NCBI GenBank assembly: GCA_027574665.1
Contig: CM050690.1
Coordinates: 35,558,357 to 35,622,356 of the forward strand
Direction: 5' to 3'
DNA from: Rhynochetos jubatus
Lineage: Eukaryota; Chordata; Aves; Eurypygiformes; Rhynochetidae
Length of the DNA stretch: 64,000 bases
Shown here: piece after piece, positions 39,701 to 54,700 of the stretch
Layout: the number at the start of each line of letters is the position of its first letter
Position numbering within the stretch: position 1 is the stretch's first letter
Program-made: the position numbers and the translations under genes
Notes under the pieces: model-generated
Database searches by the model: none
Seen by the model: the letters and a program-made list of their open reading frames with translations, nothing else
Told to the model about the DNA's origin: nothing

Positions 39701-42700
39701 GGAAAATGTCTTTAACAGTTTTTTAAATGCACGTTACTAATTGAGTAAACATACATTTGAGGAGTTCTTTAATGATAAATTATTTGTACATAGTTTGTAG
39801 CCTCTGGTGATAATACTGTGCATTACTGTGACTATTTGTGAACCTTGACATTACTCTGTTTAAAATATATTTTGAAAAAGAAGTTGTCTGCATACATTGA
39901 AAGGTACTCAGAGTACTACATAAAGTTTAACTTAACTTCTGGAAATAGTGAATACAGTGAAGGCCTTAGCCTTTGTACAGGAAAATCGTTGAGAGACAGA
40001 AACATGTATGTACACAGAAATGCCCCTGGCATCAGTAAATCTATATTTCTTTGTGCTGCTGTTATGTTTCTATATATCAAAATGAATGTCAGCATTTCAG
40101 CTGGAAACAGATTTTACAGTGTCCTGAAATACTTCAGTTGTTTAAAATGGCAGTCGGAGTCATAGTAACAGTTATGGTACTATTGTAATAAAATAAGTTA
40201 TACCTTCAGTGGGGAAATCACGTAGAAGCAGAGTGCTGGAAAGTTGATAATCTAAGTTGTGGAATTGCTTCAAGTGGGGAAAAAATGCTGAGAATATACA
40301 ACGTTTGTTGATATCGTGCATATAGTGAAGGCATAAATAATCAGAGTTTAAGCTTTCCTTTAACAACAGAAAGAGGCCATGTATTCATGTTAGATACAGT
40401 GTTAGACTAGAACTCACAAAACACTATTTTTGTTTGTGCTTCTGCCACTGATACACTGTATTTCCTCATTAGTGGTCTGTTTCCTCCACCTTTCTACATC
40501 TGATCTTCCCTTTTCTTTTTCTGTTTAATTTTTAATTCTTTAGTACCTGTTCATGTTCTGGCACATAGGCTATGTGGCAATCAGTGTCAGTTTACCTTGA
40601 GACTGCTGAATTCATCTACCTGGGCTTGTGCAAAGTGTTTGACACCATCCTGTGCAGCATTCTTGTCTCTAAATTGGAGAGATGTGGATTTGACAGATGA
40701 ATGGCTCAGTGGATAAGGAACTGGCTTGATGGTTGCAGTCAGCGAGTTGTGTGGAGACCAGTAATGAACAGCATTTGTCAGGGGTCCCTGTTGGAACTGG
40801 TGTTGTTTAACATCTTTGTTAGTGACATAGATGGTGGGATAGAGTGCACCCTCAGCGAGTTTGCCGATGACACCGAGCTGTGTGATGTGTTCGACATGCT
40901 GGAGAGAAGGGATGCCATCCAGAGGGACCTGGACAGGCTGGAGAGGTGGGCCTGTGCCAACCTCATGGAGTTCAACAAGGACAAGTGCAAGGTCCTGCAC
41001 CTGGGTTGGGGCAATCCCAAGCACAAGCACAGGCTGAGTGGAGAATGGATTGAAAGCTGGTAGATTTAGATTAGATATCAGGAAGAGGTTCTTCACCGAG
41101 AGGGTGGTGAGGCACTGGAACAGTTTGCCCAGAGAAGCTGTGGATGCCCCATCCCTGGAAGTGTCCAAGGCCAGGCTGGATGAGGCTTTGAGATTCAGTG
41201 ATTCTGTTATAGAATTTTCTCTGGTATATTGCCTCATGGCAATCCAGATGTTGGAACCTAGCTGGCATACAATGCAAAGAGTTAAATGGTGTTACTGTTT
41301 GTATAACCAGAAATCAGTTCTTTTTATGTAGATACATGTGTAATGACATTTGGGTACTTTGGCTATTTTTTATTTTTTTTTATGTTGTCAGGATTCTTTG
41401 TTTTGACAATGAAAACTGTATACAATCTATATAAATGGCTACAGATCAATTGGAAATCAGAATATATTATTCCTGCATTGGGGCAGCTTTTAAGAAGGAG
41501 TATAAATTTCAGGAGGGCTCTAAAGGATCTACAGAAGTTTTCTTCTTTCTTCTGTATGAGATATAGGTGTTGTCTTTCACATGAGAATCATATACAGAAT
41601 TAACTTCTTATAACAATGAGTTTTTCAGAGTATAAAACAGGACTGGCATTGTGAAGAGTGCAGTCAGCTGGACCAGAATAATTTGTTTTGAATCAAAGAG
41701 CTGTATTCTCATTTCTCCTATAGCTCTACCCCACCATGCACTGATACAATAAAAGCTGAGTGAACATGATTTTTTTTTTAAGGAGATATGATGACCTCCC
41801 TCTCCTCACTTTAAACATCCATTTTAACTTGGGTGGTTAACATTCATACCTATTTTAATTTCTTATGCAGCCCCCCAAAAAACTTAAATTTCTTCATGGA
41901 TTATGATTAAAATTATAGCCACCGACAAACTTTATATTCATTATGGATTACTCCAGTGGCATGTTCTTCAATACACCCTAAATAGAAGTACAAAATATGT
42001 ACTTAAGCTAAAAAGCTTTTTCTATAGTAACTGTATTATAGTAGAGAAGCAGGAAGGGTAAACGTAATTTAGAAGAATTCAGACATACTATGCTGAATGT
42101 TCAAAGTCTGTATCAAAATGGCTAAATTTTAGAAATATACAAAAAGGGGAATATCTTCATTTCTAACACATTTTTCAAACCTGTTACAGAACATTGTTCC
42201 AAATAAGTGCATCAAAATTGTATCTCTCTTTTTCAGACAAGAGCAGGTCAGTGTTCTGTATCAGAACATACACATAGCGGAACCAAGACTGATCCAGCCA
42301 TACGAACATGTCATTAAGAACTTCATCCGAGAGATCAAACTTCAAAGCACGGAGATGGAAACTTTGGCCATCGCAGTAAAAAGGTATAGTGAGTTCTGTT
42401 TCTAGTTCAGTTATACAGCTACTTTTTTTTCCTGTCACACTTTGTTTGGTTAAACTACTGGGACTTAATGCCAAAATATGTCATTCAGAGTATTTCCATA
42501 AACTGAATTCAAAGGTTAGTTTATAGACACACACATATATGTGCACGTACAGCAGCTTGCAAATGTTTCCCTGTTCATATTTTGCATGAGTCCTGGGCCA
42601 AATATCGTCAGGCTTTGTTCTTATGTTTAATGTCTTAAAACACTTTCACTTTTCCTTCTTGACTGTAACTTTGAGTTTTAGCACACATGCCAGGTATACT

Positions 42701-45700
42701 TTAATTTTAGAAACAATATTTCTGCTTCTTCAGCTTCAAGGAGTGTGTTTACTAACTCTAAATAATTGACATTTGCAATCTCACATCATTACTGCCAAAA
42801 CCAAACAGTGTAGCTCTGGACAGAGATCTTCTATGTGTGGGTGATGCAAGTTGCTCTAGTTATCCTTTGAAGTCTTCATAGGGTAACCAGAGGGGCCTTT
42901 TATCTCTTAACTTAATTTGCAAAATACTGATGTGACGTATTCATACCAACCATCAGCTGTCAGCTAGTATTTAAAATGAAATTTGCCTGTATATGGAAAT
43001 TAATTTGTTATTTTTCTTCCCAGCCATACCAGTTTCAAGGTCTGGGCAATGTTAAACTATTTCCATGTCTGTCTGTCTAATTGTTTCAGTAGAGGTGTTT
43101 CACACCAAGGTTTCTGTCAAGCCAGAGGGCAGTTTCTAAGAGAGTATTCACTTTTAAATTTTAGAGCTCAGGATAAAGCAGCAGTTCAGCTCAGTGAGCT
43201 GGAGGAGGAGATGGAACAACGGATACAGGCTGCAGAGCATAAAGTTAAAAAGGAAGTAAGTATTGTATCTTTACAGAATTTCATAATTACTGAGCTCTCA
43301 GTCGTCTTAAGCAGGATTGATGGCCAGGTGTATTTTTGATCCTGATGGGCTGACTCAAAGCTGCTGAATTTTGGGCCTGGGTGAAAAGTAGCTATCCATG
43401 AGCTCAAAAATGTATTCTCTTACTGGTCTCTCAGAGAGGAATGCCTACTGAGTTGTAATGAAACAAGGAAAAAAAATATCTTTTGTGACAATATACTGGC
43501 CTAGAGGAATTTATTTCTGAGACTAATATTGGAAACAGGTTGTAGACAATGACTGTTCACCATAAAATTCTGTTTCAGTGTGCTCAAGTTTTAGCTGTTC
43601 TGTCAACTGGCTTGCAGTCTTGACGAAAAAGTTATAGAATCTTCTTCCCTTATCCATTAAAAGATATATTAGAGCCACATGTGGCTGTGTAATTCTAAGC
43701 AGTAAGCATTACAGTAAAACCAACTTGTTGATTTTAAATAGTTCCCGGTAACTGGCCTGCGAAGGTAAATGGTATTCTGATAGATTTACTTCAAACAGCA
43801 TATTTTTCTATATCAGAGAAAACACTCCTACCAAACCATAGAAGTCAGTTTTTTTCCTAGGAACAAAATATAGTGGTGTGAAAATGTTAAAGATGTCACT
43901 CCAGAAAAAAAAAAAACCAAACCAGAAAAGGCTCAGCATAATAAATTTAGCTAAAGATAATGCAACTCTCGGTAAAGATAAACTTGCCATTTCCAGAGAG
44001 ACTAAGCATTTATGTTTAGAAAACAAATACTTTTGTTCTGGAAAATTTCTGGTTTGCAAAAAGTAGCAAATCACTGAAAGAAGCCCTGAAGACTCTTGTT
44101 TCACTGCTGTTATAAAGATGACTGGGATGTGTGTATTCGACCACTCTGAGAACATTCGGAGTTCCGGAGTAGCATTCCATAAAACCATACCTGCTGTGTA
44201 TTATTGACACCTAGTCTGCGATTCTTGTGCTGAAAAGTCTTCAAATTGTCACCGAGTTGCGTGAAGCGTGATTTCACTGTTTACACCTAGCTATAGATAT
44301 GAAAGGTGGCTTGTAACTTCTTTCTCACTGCACTCTCCTCATTTTCCCTCGAAATGTTCCCTTTACCTCATAGCTCCACCTACGCCACCTACTAAAACGC
44401 CCTGAGAGTAAATGTAAGATATTTACTTTGTGGGATTGTGCTAAACCATTAATCTAAATGCCTGTACTCAAGGCTATTGTTCGTCAGAGTGATCTCACTG
44501 GTGCCACGGTGCCACCCGCCTCCGCATGATAGTATCTGCAGGTTGAGCCTATCCTGTATTTTGTTCCTTCAAGGGAAGCAAATAGTTACCAAACAGTGCT
44601 TGGGAGTCCTACATAGGTGCCCACAGTAAGAGAATCCAGCTTAAGCTGATTACTTTGATTATCATTTTAACACGGAGATGTCAGCATCACCTACAGGAAA
44701 AGACTGAGTTCAGAGCAAAGTCCACGCCTGTCTTTTCTGTGTGAAAACTCAACCAGCCTCATTGGCACCAGGTATTACTGCTGTGTGCTGGTTTCTTGTT
44801 TTGTGAAACTGCACTGAAGTTCCTGGGGCGTGACTGGAGTGAGCTAAACACACATACTCGTCTATAGCACGTGGAACATACCATTCTTCTCATTGTGCTT
44901 GATGTAACTTCCTTTCAAAATCTCTGTCTTCATTACAATAAAACCCAAAACAGTGCACGTGTTTTGATGTTCAGACCAAATATCACATGAAACTAAGGAT
45001 GCTCTTCATCAGCATACCTTTTACTGGATGTGGGCCTGTAACATTCCAACATCTGCAAGCAAAATATTTGAAAGGAAAACAAAAATAAAGAAGTAATGGA
45101 TGATGGAAGAGTAATGCTGTGAGAAGCACATTGTATAGTGAGCCACAGAAGGCTGGTTTGAAAAAAAGGGTGTAATGCCCTGATTTGTGTGTGGGTGTGT
45201 ACGTCATCCATATATGCCATACACACCTAAATTTATGTATCAATAAAATTGGAACGCTTATTTTTTTTTTTTCCTTAGACATTGAGAACGTTAAGCATGG
45301 GAGATTATGACATGAATAACAAACGTTGAATTGACCCCTATCTTTTCTTCCAACTTACCATTTTATTTCTATGAATATTTTATAAGTGCAATTACAGAAT
45401 TGGAATCTGTGGATTGTAAGGAAGGGGCAGGTTGATGTAATGAAAAGACAAAATTACACACACTAATCTAAGGCGAGGGTGTGTGGTTTCCAAATTGATG
45501 AATGCAATTTTTAATAAATATCTGCAACCGCTCTCAACTTTTAATAAGGTTAAAAATATTGCAGGAGAAGCAAAAAGCTGAAGAAGCACTAAATGAGCTG
45601 AAGCGTCAGTATGATACTGAAGTTGGGGATCTTCAGGTGACAATAAAAAAACTTAAAAAGGTAAGCGAATTGAAGTCATGCCCAGAGTTTTAAAAGTGTT

Positions 45701-48700
45701 TTAAAAGATGTGGACCTTATGAAGTACCTTCCAGAAGATGGGTAATCATAACTAGGATTTTTATTTCAATGTGTATTAGTAAATGGCAACTGCAAATAAT
45801 TCATTAGGTTGTGTTGTCATTCTGTGCTGCTATACTAATTCTGTGTAATTTACTTAGGAAAGGGGCTAACTGCTAGCCAAATTATTTTGTTGAATCATTT
45901 TCTAGGTTCATCAAGTTGTTAAGACTGCAGTTACCTAGTCTTGTATTTGATACATTAGAAATAGTCTAATATATTGCCTTTAAGTATTTGTAATTTATAG
46001 ATTTAGATGAAACTGGCAACCCAAATATAGTAATTTACAGAAAAATAGTGCCTTTTAGCAGCTAGTGCATTTCTCTCAAATGTTAATGGAGAAGTGTGTT
46101 TAAGCTGTAATTTTAAACTGAAATTACTGGTGGAACTAGTTATTGCTAGACTGAATTTAACTCCAACATGGTCTGTTCTTTCAACACCTAAGCATAAGGT
46201 AAATGGAAACCTCAGATATGAATATTGTTTTGGGTTATTTTGTAATTTGGGTTTAATTTTGATGTTCATTTTTGCTATAAGTTTTACCCGAATTATAGCC
46301 ATCAATGAGGATATATTTTTATTTCTTCACCTTGAATTGCACTTAAAGGAGAACTGATAGAAATGGAACTTTCTCACAAGATACATGAGAGCTGGTAGTA
46401 CAAATACTACACAGATGAGGTAGTATATAATTTTTTTATATGTTAGTGAGGATACACCTACTTATATCTTCTCCATAGCTGGGTTCTATGTCACTAGTTA
46501 TGCATATTCAAAACCTATGGAGTGCAAAATGCTCATTAAACTTTGTTTAAGTATTGATTTAAAAAACTGCGTAGAAAGCCAGTGATTTTTAGAGTAGTGC
46601 TGCCTACTCACATAGTTGGGAAAACTCTGGGTTATAAAAAGTTTAATAACTGTGAAATGTTTTAGGGGTAATTTAATATGATTTCCATTACTTTTTATGT
46701 ACTTTGAATCAGAACAATCAATAACATACGTTAATTGTGCATTTTTTACTGCTTCCAGCTGGAGGAGCAATCCAAAAATGCAAATCACAGGGAAGATGTA
46801 GTTGAATTGAAAAAAAGAATACATGATATGTTGGTGGTAAGAGATGGTTATCATTAACTTATTAATATATAGCTTCAGTTTTAGCCTCTGCAAGAGATTT
46901 ATTTATTTATTTATTTACATTTAGTACTGATAAGCTGTGAAATACAGTTTAAGTTATTCATAAGTGTGTGAGGCTCTTTAACCTGGAAATAAAAACCTGT
47001 TCTGTATAAATGCATACACATTCTACATATAACAGAAAGGGCTTGAGATTATATAGTCCCACTTTTGTGTAACTGAAATGGAAAAATAAAAACTCATTGG
47101 TTCTTGCGCACTCATGTACTGACTTCTCTGTTGATTTAGAGTTCTTTCATTTTTCTTTCCCCTTCCATGCTCAGATTTTTCTAGTGTTTCATTTTTATTT
47201 CATTTTGATATTTTTTTATTTTACCATTATAATATGTCAACATTTTATGCAGGTGACTATGACAGCTAACCTCTAATATCTTCCTTTTTCAAGGAAAATC
47301 AGAAACTTAAGAAAGATCTTTTAGAAGCACAGACAAATATAGCTTTTCTACAGAGTGAATTAGATAGCTTGAAAAGCGAGTATGCTGATCAGAGTTTGAA
47401 CACTGAGAGGTAAGGAACTTCTATATGGTAGTATTTTCACCAGGGGAAGAAAATCTGTTGACAGATGTAGTTATTATGTATGTAGTTATTCTGTTGTTTT
47501 CTAAATTTGCCATAGATGGGAGGTACACACTTGACACCGTGCAAAGTATGCTATGACTACTCTTCACCTCTCTTGTCAGGTTTCTGAAAGAGCAAGTTCT
47601 GGTTATGATGAGAGCTTTTATAGTCTTGCAAGAAAGCCCGTTGATCTTACTGGGACTTTAGTTAGGAGTATAATTACAGCATCAGGCATTTTTTTCCTCC
47701 ATGACTTGCACTCAGATGAATATCTGTATAAATATTAGGGAGAGTAGTTTTGGAAGCCTCCCACATCAATCTCAATCTTTTTTTCTAATGTGAATGAATC
47801 CTGCTTCTAGATATTCATTTAAAGGATTGCAAATGACAGTTTCATTATGTGGTTATGTTCAGATAACACGAATGAAATTTCAGGAGGGAAGGAGGCAGTC
47901 CATATGGTTATTTTTTAGATCTTCCATTTTTCATTCACATTCTTTGTTAAGGTATAATGGCAGAGATCAATGAAGTTGTCAACTGCTTCTACTTTGCATA
48001 AAACTGCTTTTAACATATTTCAGCAGAAATGTAAACATAGAAAAACTGTATTCAGAAGTAGTTTGAAATGGTATCTTTTCCCCACTATATATTCATCACC
48101 TCTTATAAATGTTGACTGTTGAGATTTGTCCTCTGCCAAAAGCAATATTACAAAAATAAAAAAGGATATCCTGTAAAGTATAACTTTTTTTTGCAGAGAT
48201 CTAGAAATTATCCGAGAGTATACTGAAGACAGAGATAATCTGGAAAGACAAATTGAAATACTTCAGTAAGTTCTTAGTAATTCATTTTTTTTTATTAACA
48301 AACTTTGTCCCACCTTATTTGGGGGTAAATGTTTTTTGTATGTGGAAGTCTGGGATGAGATTTGGGATGAAATACTGAAATGGCCTCAACTCCCATAGAA
48401 GGTAATGTGCTGCTAATGCTATTGTGTTAAAGAGCCACAAACTCTTCGTTGTTCTTTCTTAGCCTCACTTTCATTTCTTTGTAATAAGCTGAACGAGATT
48501 TGAATCTATCCATACTATTATAAAATTTGTTACTTGGATCCTTCTTTTGATTGACTCTGCTTCTCTAGTAACTCCCTGCCATACTATTATCTGGAAAGTA
48601 TTAAATGTGTGCAGTATTATACAAGGGTACACAGATATTTCCTTTCAAGGAGGGTCACAATGAATATTTTTTTATATTTTTTGTAAATTTCTTTATCCTA

Positions 48701-51700
48701 AATGTATTCTTTCTTTCAACAGCTGTATCACATCTGGTCTTAGAGTCATCTCACCAATACTTAAAGGGTAGTCACTATATTTCAGAAATGGCGGTACTGA
48801 TGTACTACCCTGTAGCTGCTGTTTTGCAGCCATTCCTACAGTGTCTTTTTTTCCCCTTCAACTGACCACAGGTTATGCTACAGAAGTGAATCAGGGTTTC
48901 CTAAACCGCTGTTGGAGGCTAAACTACACAGTGTTTTTTTTCATGTACAACCATTTGTTTGAGTATACAACAGCACATTTCTAATATCACATTGTTGTTC
49001 AGATTTTATATAAAGAAAAACAAAACAGGGGGTTTTATATGGTTGGGTTTTTTAATTTCCTTTGTGGTAAGTTAGGTAATTTTTAATATTTTCTTTACTC
49101 TATAAGCTATGTTTCCTTGTAGATCAGCTAACAGAAAGCTACATGACAGCAATGATGGTTTAAGAACTGCACTTGAAAACAGTTTCAGCAAGTACAACAG
49201 ATCATTGGTATGTATTTATAGTTTTATTATGTTGTACTGGAAGATTTAAGAATTAACACACCAAAGGCAAATTTGTTTGTACTTCAGTGAATGCTCAGAA
49301 AATTGAGTTTTATGGAGTGGACTCTGGGAATAAACTTGTGTAGTTGAGTTTTGTTAGCTTTTACTTATATTTTATGAAATAATGGAGTTCTGTTAGGGCT
49401 CAACTGGTTTCTGAGATTCTTTGGAAAGTAGTGATTTTTTTTTTTTAAATATGCCATGGCCAAATGTATCTGGTTGAGGTGAATAAATCAGCAGTTTCTC
49501 TTGCACTAAAGGGAATATGTTTGTATTGTGTACATAAGAGTACCCTACCACTGAAAACACACTTTTTCAGAAAGCTGCTGTCTCTTAGTAGCAATGTCTT
49601 AACCTGATTTGAACTTTTGTCCAGGCTAGGAAAAAGAATGGCAGGGACTGCTGAGAATAGCCATCTCATTCAGGCACTTTTGGGCTATTACAGCTCTAGG
49701 GGGATCTGTTGTAACACATATAACCTGCCATCCTCCAAACCAGAGAAAGGAAGGCCTGAAAGGTACAAAAAAATCTACTCTACGCTCCCATTTTACAATG
49801 TTGGGAAAGCTGCTAAACTTCAAAACTAATGGCCAGGCAAGCCCTTGCAGGCTTTCATCAGGAAAGCAACGGTTTTAGAAGGGAGAGGCCAGAATAGTGG
49901 GTCCACAGACACAATACAGGCCAGGAAGGAGCAGAATAGGGGTCACTGGTATGATCTCCATCATACCGTACCAAACAACATGAGCTTGTTTTGCTGATAC
50001 AGACTAGCAAGGATTCTCTGCAAATGAAACAAAAGATACCATTTGCTTCTGCCATGCTCTGAAACATAAGGAAGGCTGATTACAGAGAAGACAAAGGAAA
50101 CTGTTCCCAGTGAATAAGCACATAGAGGGACAGCAGAATGTATGAAATACTGTCACATGCTAGCAGTTGGGATCTCTCCTTGTCTCCTGTCTCACTCAAG
50201 AATCAGGAAGTATCTCTACTGAAACTAGCTCAGCTAGTGACATTTCCTTTTTCACTTTAGTAGTCAACATGCCATTTTTCTAAATACTACATTTCAAAGT
50301 TTAGCATTTCAAAGTCTTCAGGTTTAGTCAAGGAAATCATCCTCTAGGAATTTCTGTTGTCTTCTGTGGTTAAGTGTGGCTAGCATGTTCAGTAACAGCG
50401 GAACCTAAATGCTATATGTAATGGAACTTTTGACATCTGCTCCTATATAAAGCATGAGATTTAACTGAAAAGAAGTAGTTGAATATGTATGAAAATATAC
50501 AATAGTAGTTTTGATGATGCACACGTTTTTTCATGGGAAAACTAGATGCTTACGTGGTGTTCGTGAAACTTACACATTTGTTGTATATCTGTCCCAGCGG
50601 TTAGCAAACACCTCACCAGGAAGTACCATTTCTAGAAGCAGTCCTAAATTTAATGGTGGGCAGTCTCCTCTAAACCCACGGTATGACAGGTAAGCCAGGT
50701 TTGCTTTTATTAAATTTAAAAAGACTAGGGCATCACACTTGTCTCAGAAAAGCAAATACTGTCAAATAACAGAGAGAACAGTTCTGTCTGATTCAGAGGA
50801 AATGGGTGACTGTAGCATATGATCCAAAGTACACTGAAGTCAATAGGAATCTCTTCAGTGACTTCAGAAACCTAAGGAAAGCTCTTCTCAGTGCAAATCA
50901 TGAACTTAATGGAGACCTGAGACAGCTTCTTATTTGGTCTGGGACTGTTTTGATTCTAGTTTGATTCTCTTCTCCCCTCCTTGTCTCCAAGAAACAAAAA
51001 AATCTACTGAGGACCTCTGTTGGCTAGCTTACTCAGTACTTAGGAAGTAAAACATTTTTGGTCATATTTCCAGCAGAGGACAGTAAGTTATCTAAATGCA
51101 AATATCAAATGTTCAGAGCTACTTTGGTTTTGTACTTACTGGATGCAGGTCATTGGTCAGAGCATCCTCAGCTCACTGCAGAGACTCTCCCTGAAGTCAC
51201 AGGGCACTGGATCCAACCTCAAGTACTGTAGATCATGCTGTGTTTTCACACTTCTTTTTCTTTTTAAACAGCTGGAGCTGCAAGCAAAAATGTGTGTCCT
51301 TACTCAATTGATAGGTTGTTTTGTCTTATTTATCTCTGAGTGGTACTTCAAACTCCAGCGACATCTGTGTTGGAGATCTTGGTAGTCCTTCTTTTTCCAG
51401 AAAGACTAATGTCTTTGGTAGGGATTAAGTTGGCTTCTGCTTCACGCTAACAATACTCTCATTCATTCAGTAGTGACACATATTCTGTTGACTTCATGTG
51501 AGATACGTTTGCTGGCTGTAAAGTTTTTTGCTTGTCACAAACTGATTCCTTCTGCTGAATGCAGATAAAACCAATTCTCCTCTGTTGGACCCTTTGCAAA
51601 TTTTGAGAGGCATCTGCTACTAAGTTTCATATTACACAGAGTAATTTTCTGAAAGGATAACTAAAACCTCTCTGGAGGCTTAGTGATGTCCTTCTCTGTG

Positions 51701-54700
51701 AAAATTTATTAGTACCTGCCACATGGTGTAGTCCTTGAATTCCCACGAAAGTGAGAAATGCAAGCTGCTTAAAAGAAAGTTTGTGTTAGGAATAAAACTT
51801 ACTCTTAAAAGGTGTGACTAGTATCAAAAGACAGAAAGAGATATGAATATACCCAACCCTGTTCATTTTCACTGCTTTGTTTCCTGACATCAGATGAGTA
51901 TTAGGAGATACTGATTTACATTCTAAATTAGTAGTTATACTTTTTCTTTTTTTTGGTTAGCTGTATAACACATCTCAGTCTAACTTGATTTAAACACATA
52001 TGAAATTCCCAGCATTGAATTTTTGCTCAGTGAGGATGAAAATGGACTACTAAAGACCTTTATTTCAGGGAATGCCTGACAAGCTTAATTTAGTTACAGC
52101 ATGCACCCTTTGTGTTTTAGTGATGTGGTATAGGCTAGTAGGTGAATGATTACAAATAGCTTGGATGCTGCAATATTCCCCAGCAAAGATCACACTCATT
52201 CATGTGATTATTAATTAGCCTGAAAGGACGTAATTTAGATGATTCTGGATGTTGTTGCATGGGACAATGATGCCTCTGTCATCCCTATTTGGCCAATTGC
52301 AGGGAGGAATTCCATTCAACTCGGTAACAGATTCATGATTTGGTGATTCTCCCCAGTGTACTATTCTGTGGTGTGGCGTAGCACTGGGAGCTCCCAGCTG
52401 CTCTGGCAGCAAACTGTCTTTACAAGGAGTGATGCTGATCTTGTCTGTTCTAGCAGTTTAGTGCTTCACATCCGTTCTTGACAGGACAAAGCCAAACTGT
52501 TTCTCTCTTCTCTGCTGCGACTTGGAGACCTTTTCTACCTCACTGTAATTTGTGCCTTTCCCTGTCTTGATGCAGAAGCAGGATGATAATTGCAGCTGTA
52601 GTAAACTTTTTTTAAAAAGATTATTTTAATATTCACTCTATTAATCTTTCTTTCCTGTAGTTTCATTTAAAAAAATAATATTTTTTTTCTGTATGCCATA
52701 GTGTCATTGCTGCTTCCATTTAAATATTTTTATATATTACAGCATCCAGAACGAAAAAAAAAAAACCAAAACAAACCCAAAAAACAAACTATCAGCTATC
52801 ATTTTCTACTTTTGGTGCCTTCATAGTCTGTAATTTTCTGAATCTTTTTAAACAATTAATTTTTCTGTGTGTGATTAAATAGACATTGTCACTGAGGCTT
52901 GGGAAGTCATTATCAATAACATGATATTATTTAATCATGAGATATAATTGAAAAAAAATTATTTAGAAAGACAAAATAGGCCTTATGTCTCTATAGTTAG
53001 TGTTTCTAAATATTGACTATTCCAGAGTGACTCAGATTTTGTTGGGAAAAATAATTGTGGAATAATTAATATTTTTTCCCCCTCCAATATTTTCTTCTTA
53101 GGTCATCTCATTCTTCTTGCATGGATGAAGATTATGATTCTTTAGCCCTCTGTGATCCTATGCAAAGGATAAACTGTGAAGTTGACAGCTTACCTGAGAG
53201 CTGTTTTGACAGTGGTTTGTCTACCTTGAGAGATTCAAATGAGTATGATTCAGAAGTGGAATACAGACATCAAAGGATTTTTCAAAGGTCACAGTGTATG
53301 CAAGAAAACTTTGGTGGTGATGCTTCTGATACAGATGTAAGTGCCAGGCTTACTCCTTCTCTGAGGCAGACCTTGAGTTGGAGACAAAATTGGTTTCATG
53401 TTTGCAATAGTTTCCTGTTTTTAAAATGAAATGGATCTTTGCCCATAGGCAAGTGAAAACTAAGTATTTGGGTTACATGCATTTAAATGAGATTAGTGAC
53501 AATTTTTTGGAGAATGCATAAATAGCCACTCCTCTTTAAAATAAAACGTTTGTTTTGACATTTTTGATAGATTTTTGAGATAATAAATTCACGTTTGAAG
53601 TACACGTGGTTTTTGAAGCTTGTTAAAGAGCACACAGACAGGAACCCATTTTCTAATGATTAAAACCCAGATACTATAGAAGTAAAATATGCTTCTGTTC
53701 AATTTCTCTTAATGTGCTGTGGCAGTGAATGGAAAAATCACATTTATGAGAAAAAGAATACACATTAAGTGTCAAGAGAATTTAGAAATGTAGGAAGGTG
53801 TTATTGTGTCCACTTTATTGTAACTAAAATAGAGTGTTTTAATGACTGCATAGCATGACTAGTATCAAGCACAGCAGAACACAGGGTTTTAGAGCAGATC
53901 CTTTACTGTGCACTTAGCAGAGACATTTAGTCACCGTTGGCAGTTGAAAATGCTATGAATAGCGCTGATTACAGATGTGCTTTATTGAATTTAGCTTGAG
54001 TACTGATAGTATAGAGTAATGTCCTGCAGGGAAGTTCTTAATTTTTGTAAAATAAGCTTTGAAATAAAGTATTTGTTTATTGTAATTATTTTTTAAGCTG
54101 AAATCTTCCACATGGAAATTAGTGTGCTTTATCTGGAAACTGCACTGAAAGCATGGTTGCCAAACAGCCAACATGTTTAAGGACCAAATGTAGGCTGTAG
54201 TAAACAGCAAATGTGAACATGAACAGAATAATCACAGTATTTTGACTAGAATTGCACAACTCTTGTTGTTTATCTCCATTTAATCCAAACTGTTAAGACA
54301 GATGTTTTAGTCAGTCTTAGCTGTGCCTTTCCTAAAAAGCATACATTTCTCTCCAGAGCTAACACACTAGCTTGTACTTTCAGGTTCCAGAGATCAGGGA
54401 TGAAGAAGCCTATAGTCCTGATAACAGCAGTACGGTACTAGACTGGAAGCCCTCACGTCCGTTAAGTCGAAGCAGTTCAATTGCTTCAACAAGGAAATAC
54501 ATATCTGCCCTCACTCCCCAGGTAACCAAATCTTCAGGGGAAAAAAAAAAGTGTTTGATATAGGTAATAATTTTTATATAAGTTGAAATAGAGGGATTAT
54601 TTTTATTTTCAGTCAGATGCAACTGAATGTACTCCAAAATACCCCAGTTCAGAGAAGGCTTACAAGATTGTTCTTGCTGGAGATGCAGCAGTGGGAAAAT

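Noticed and set aside
40587..41237. 216-codon minus-strand frame
   Set aside because: Antisense shadow of the intron 1 CR1 copy.
43049..43339. Longer exon 3 open frame beginning upstream of the acceptor
   Set aside because: Only 43165-43255 matches the RASEF protein. The upstream part is intron read-through in an open frame.
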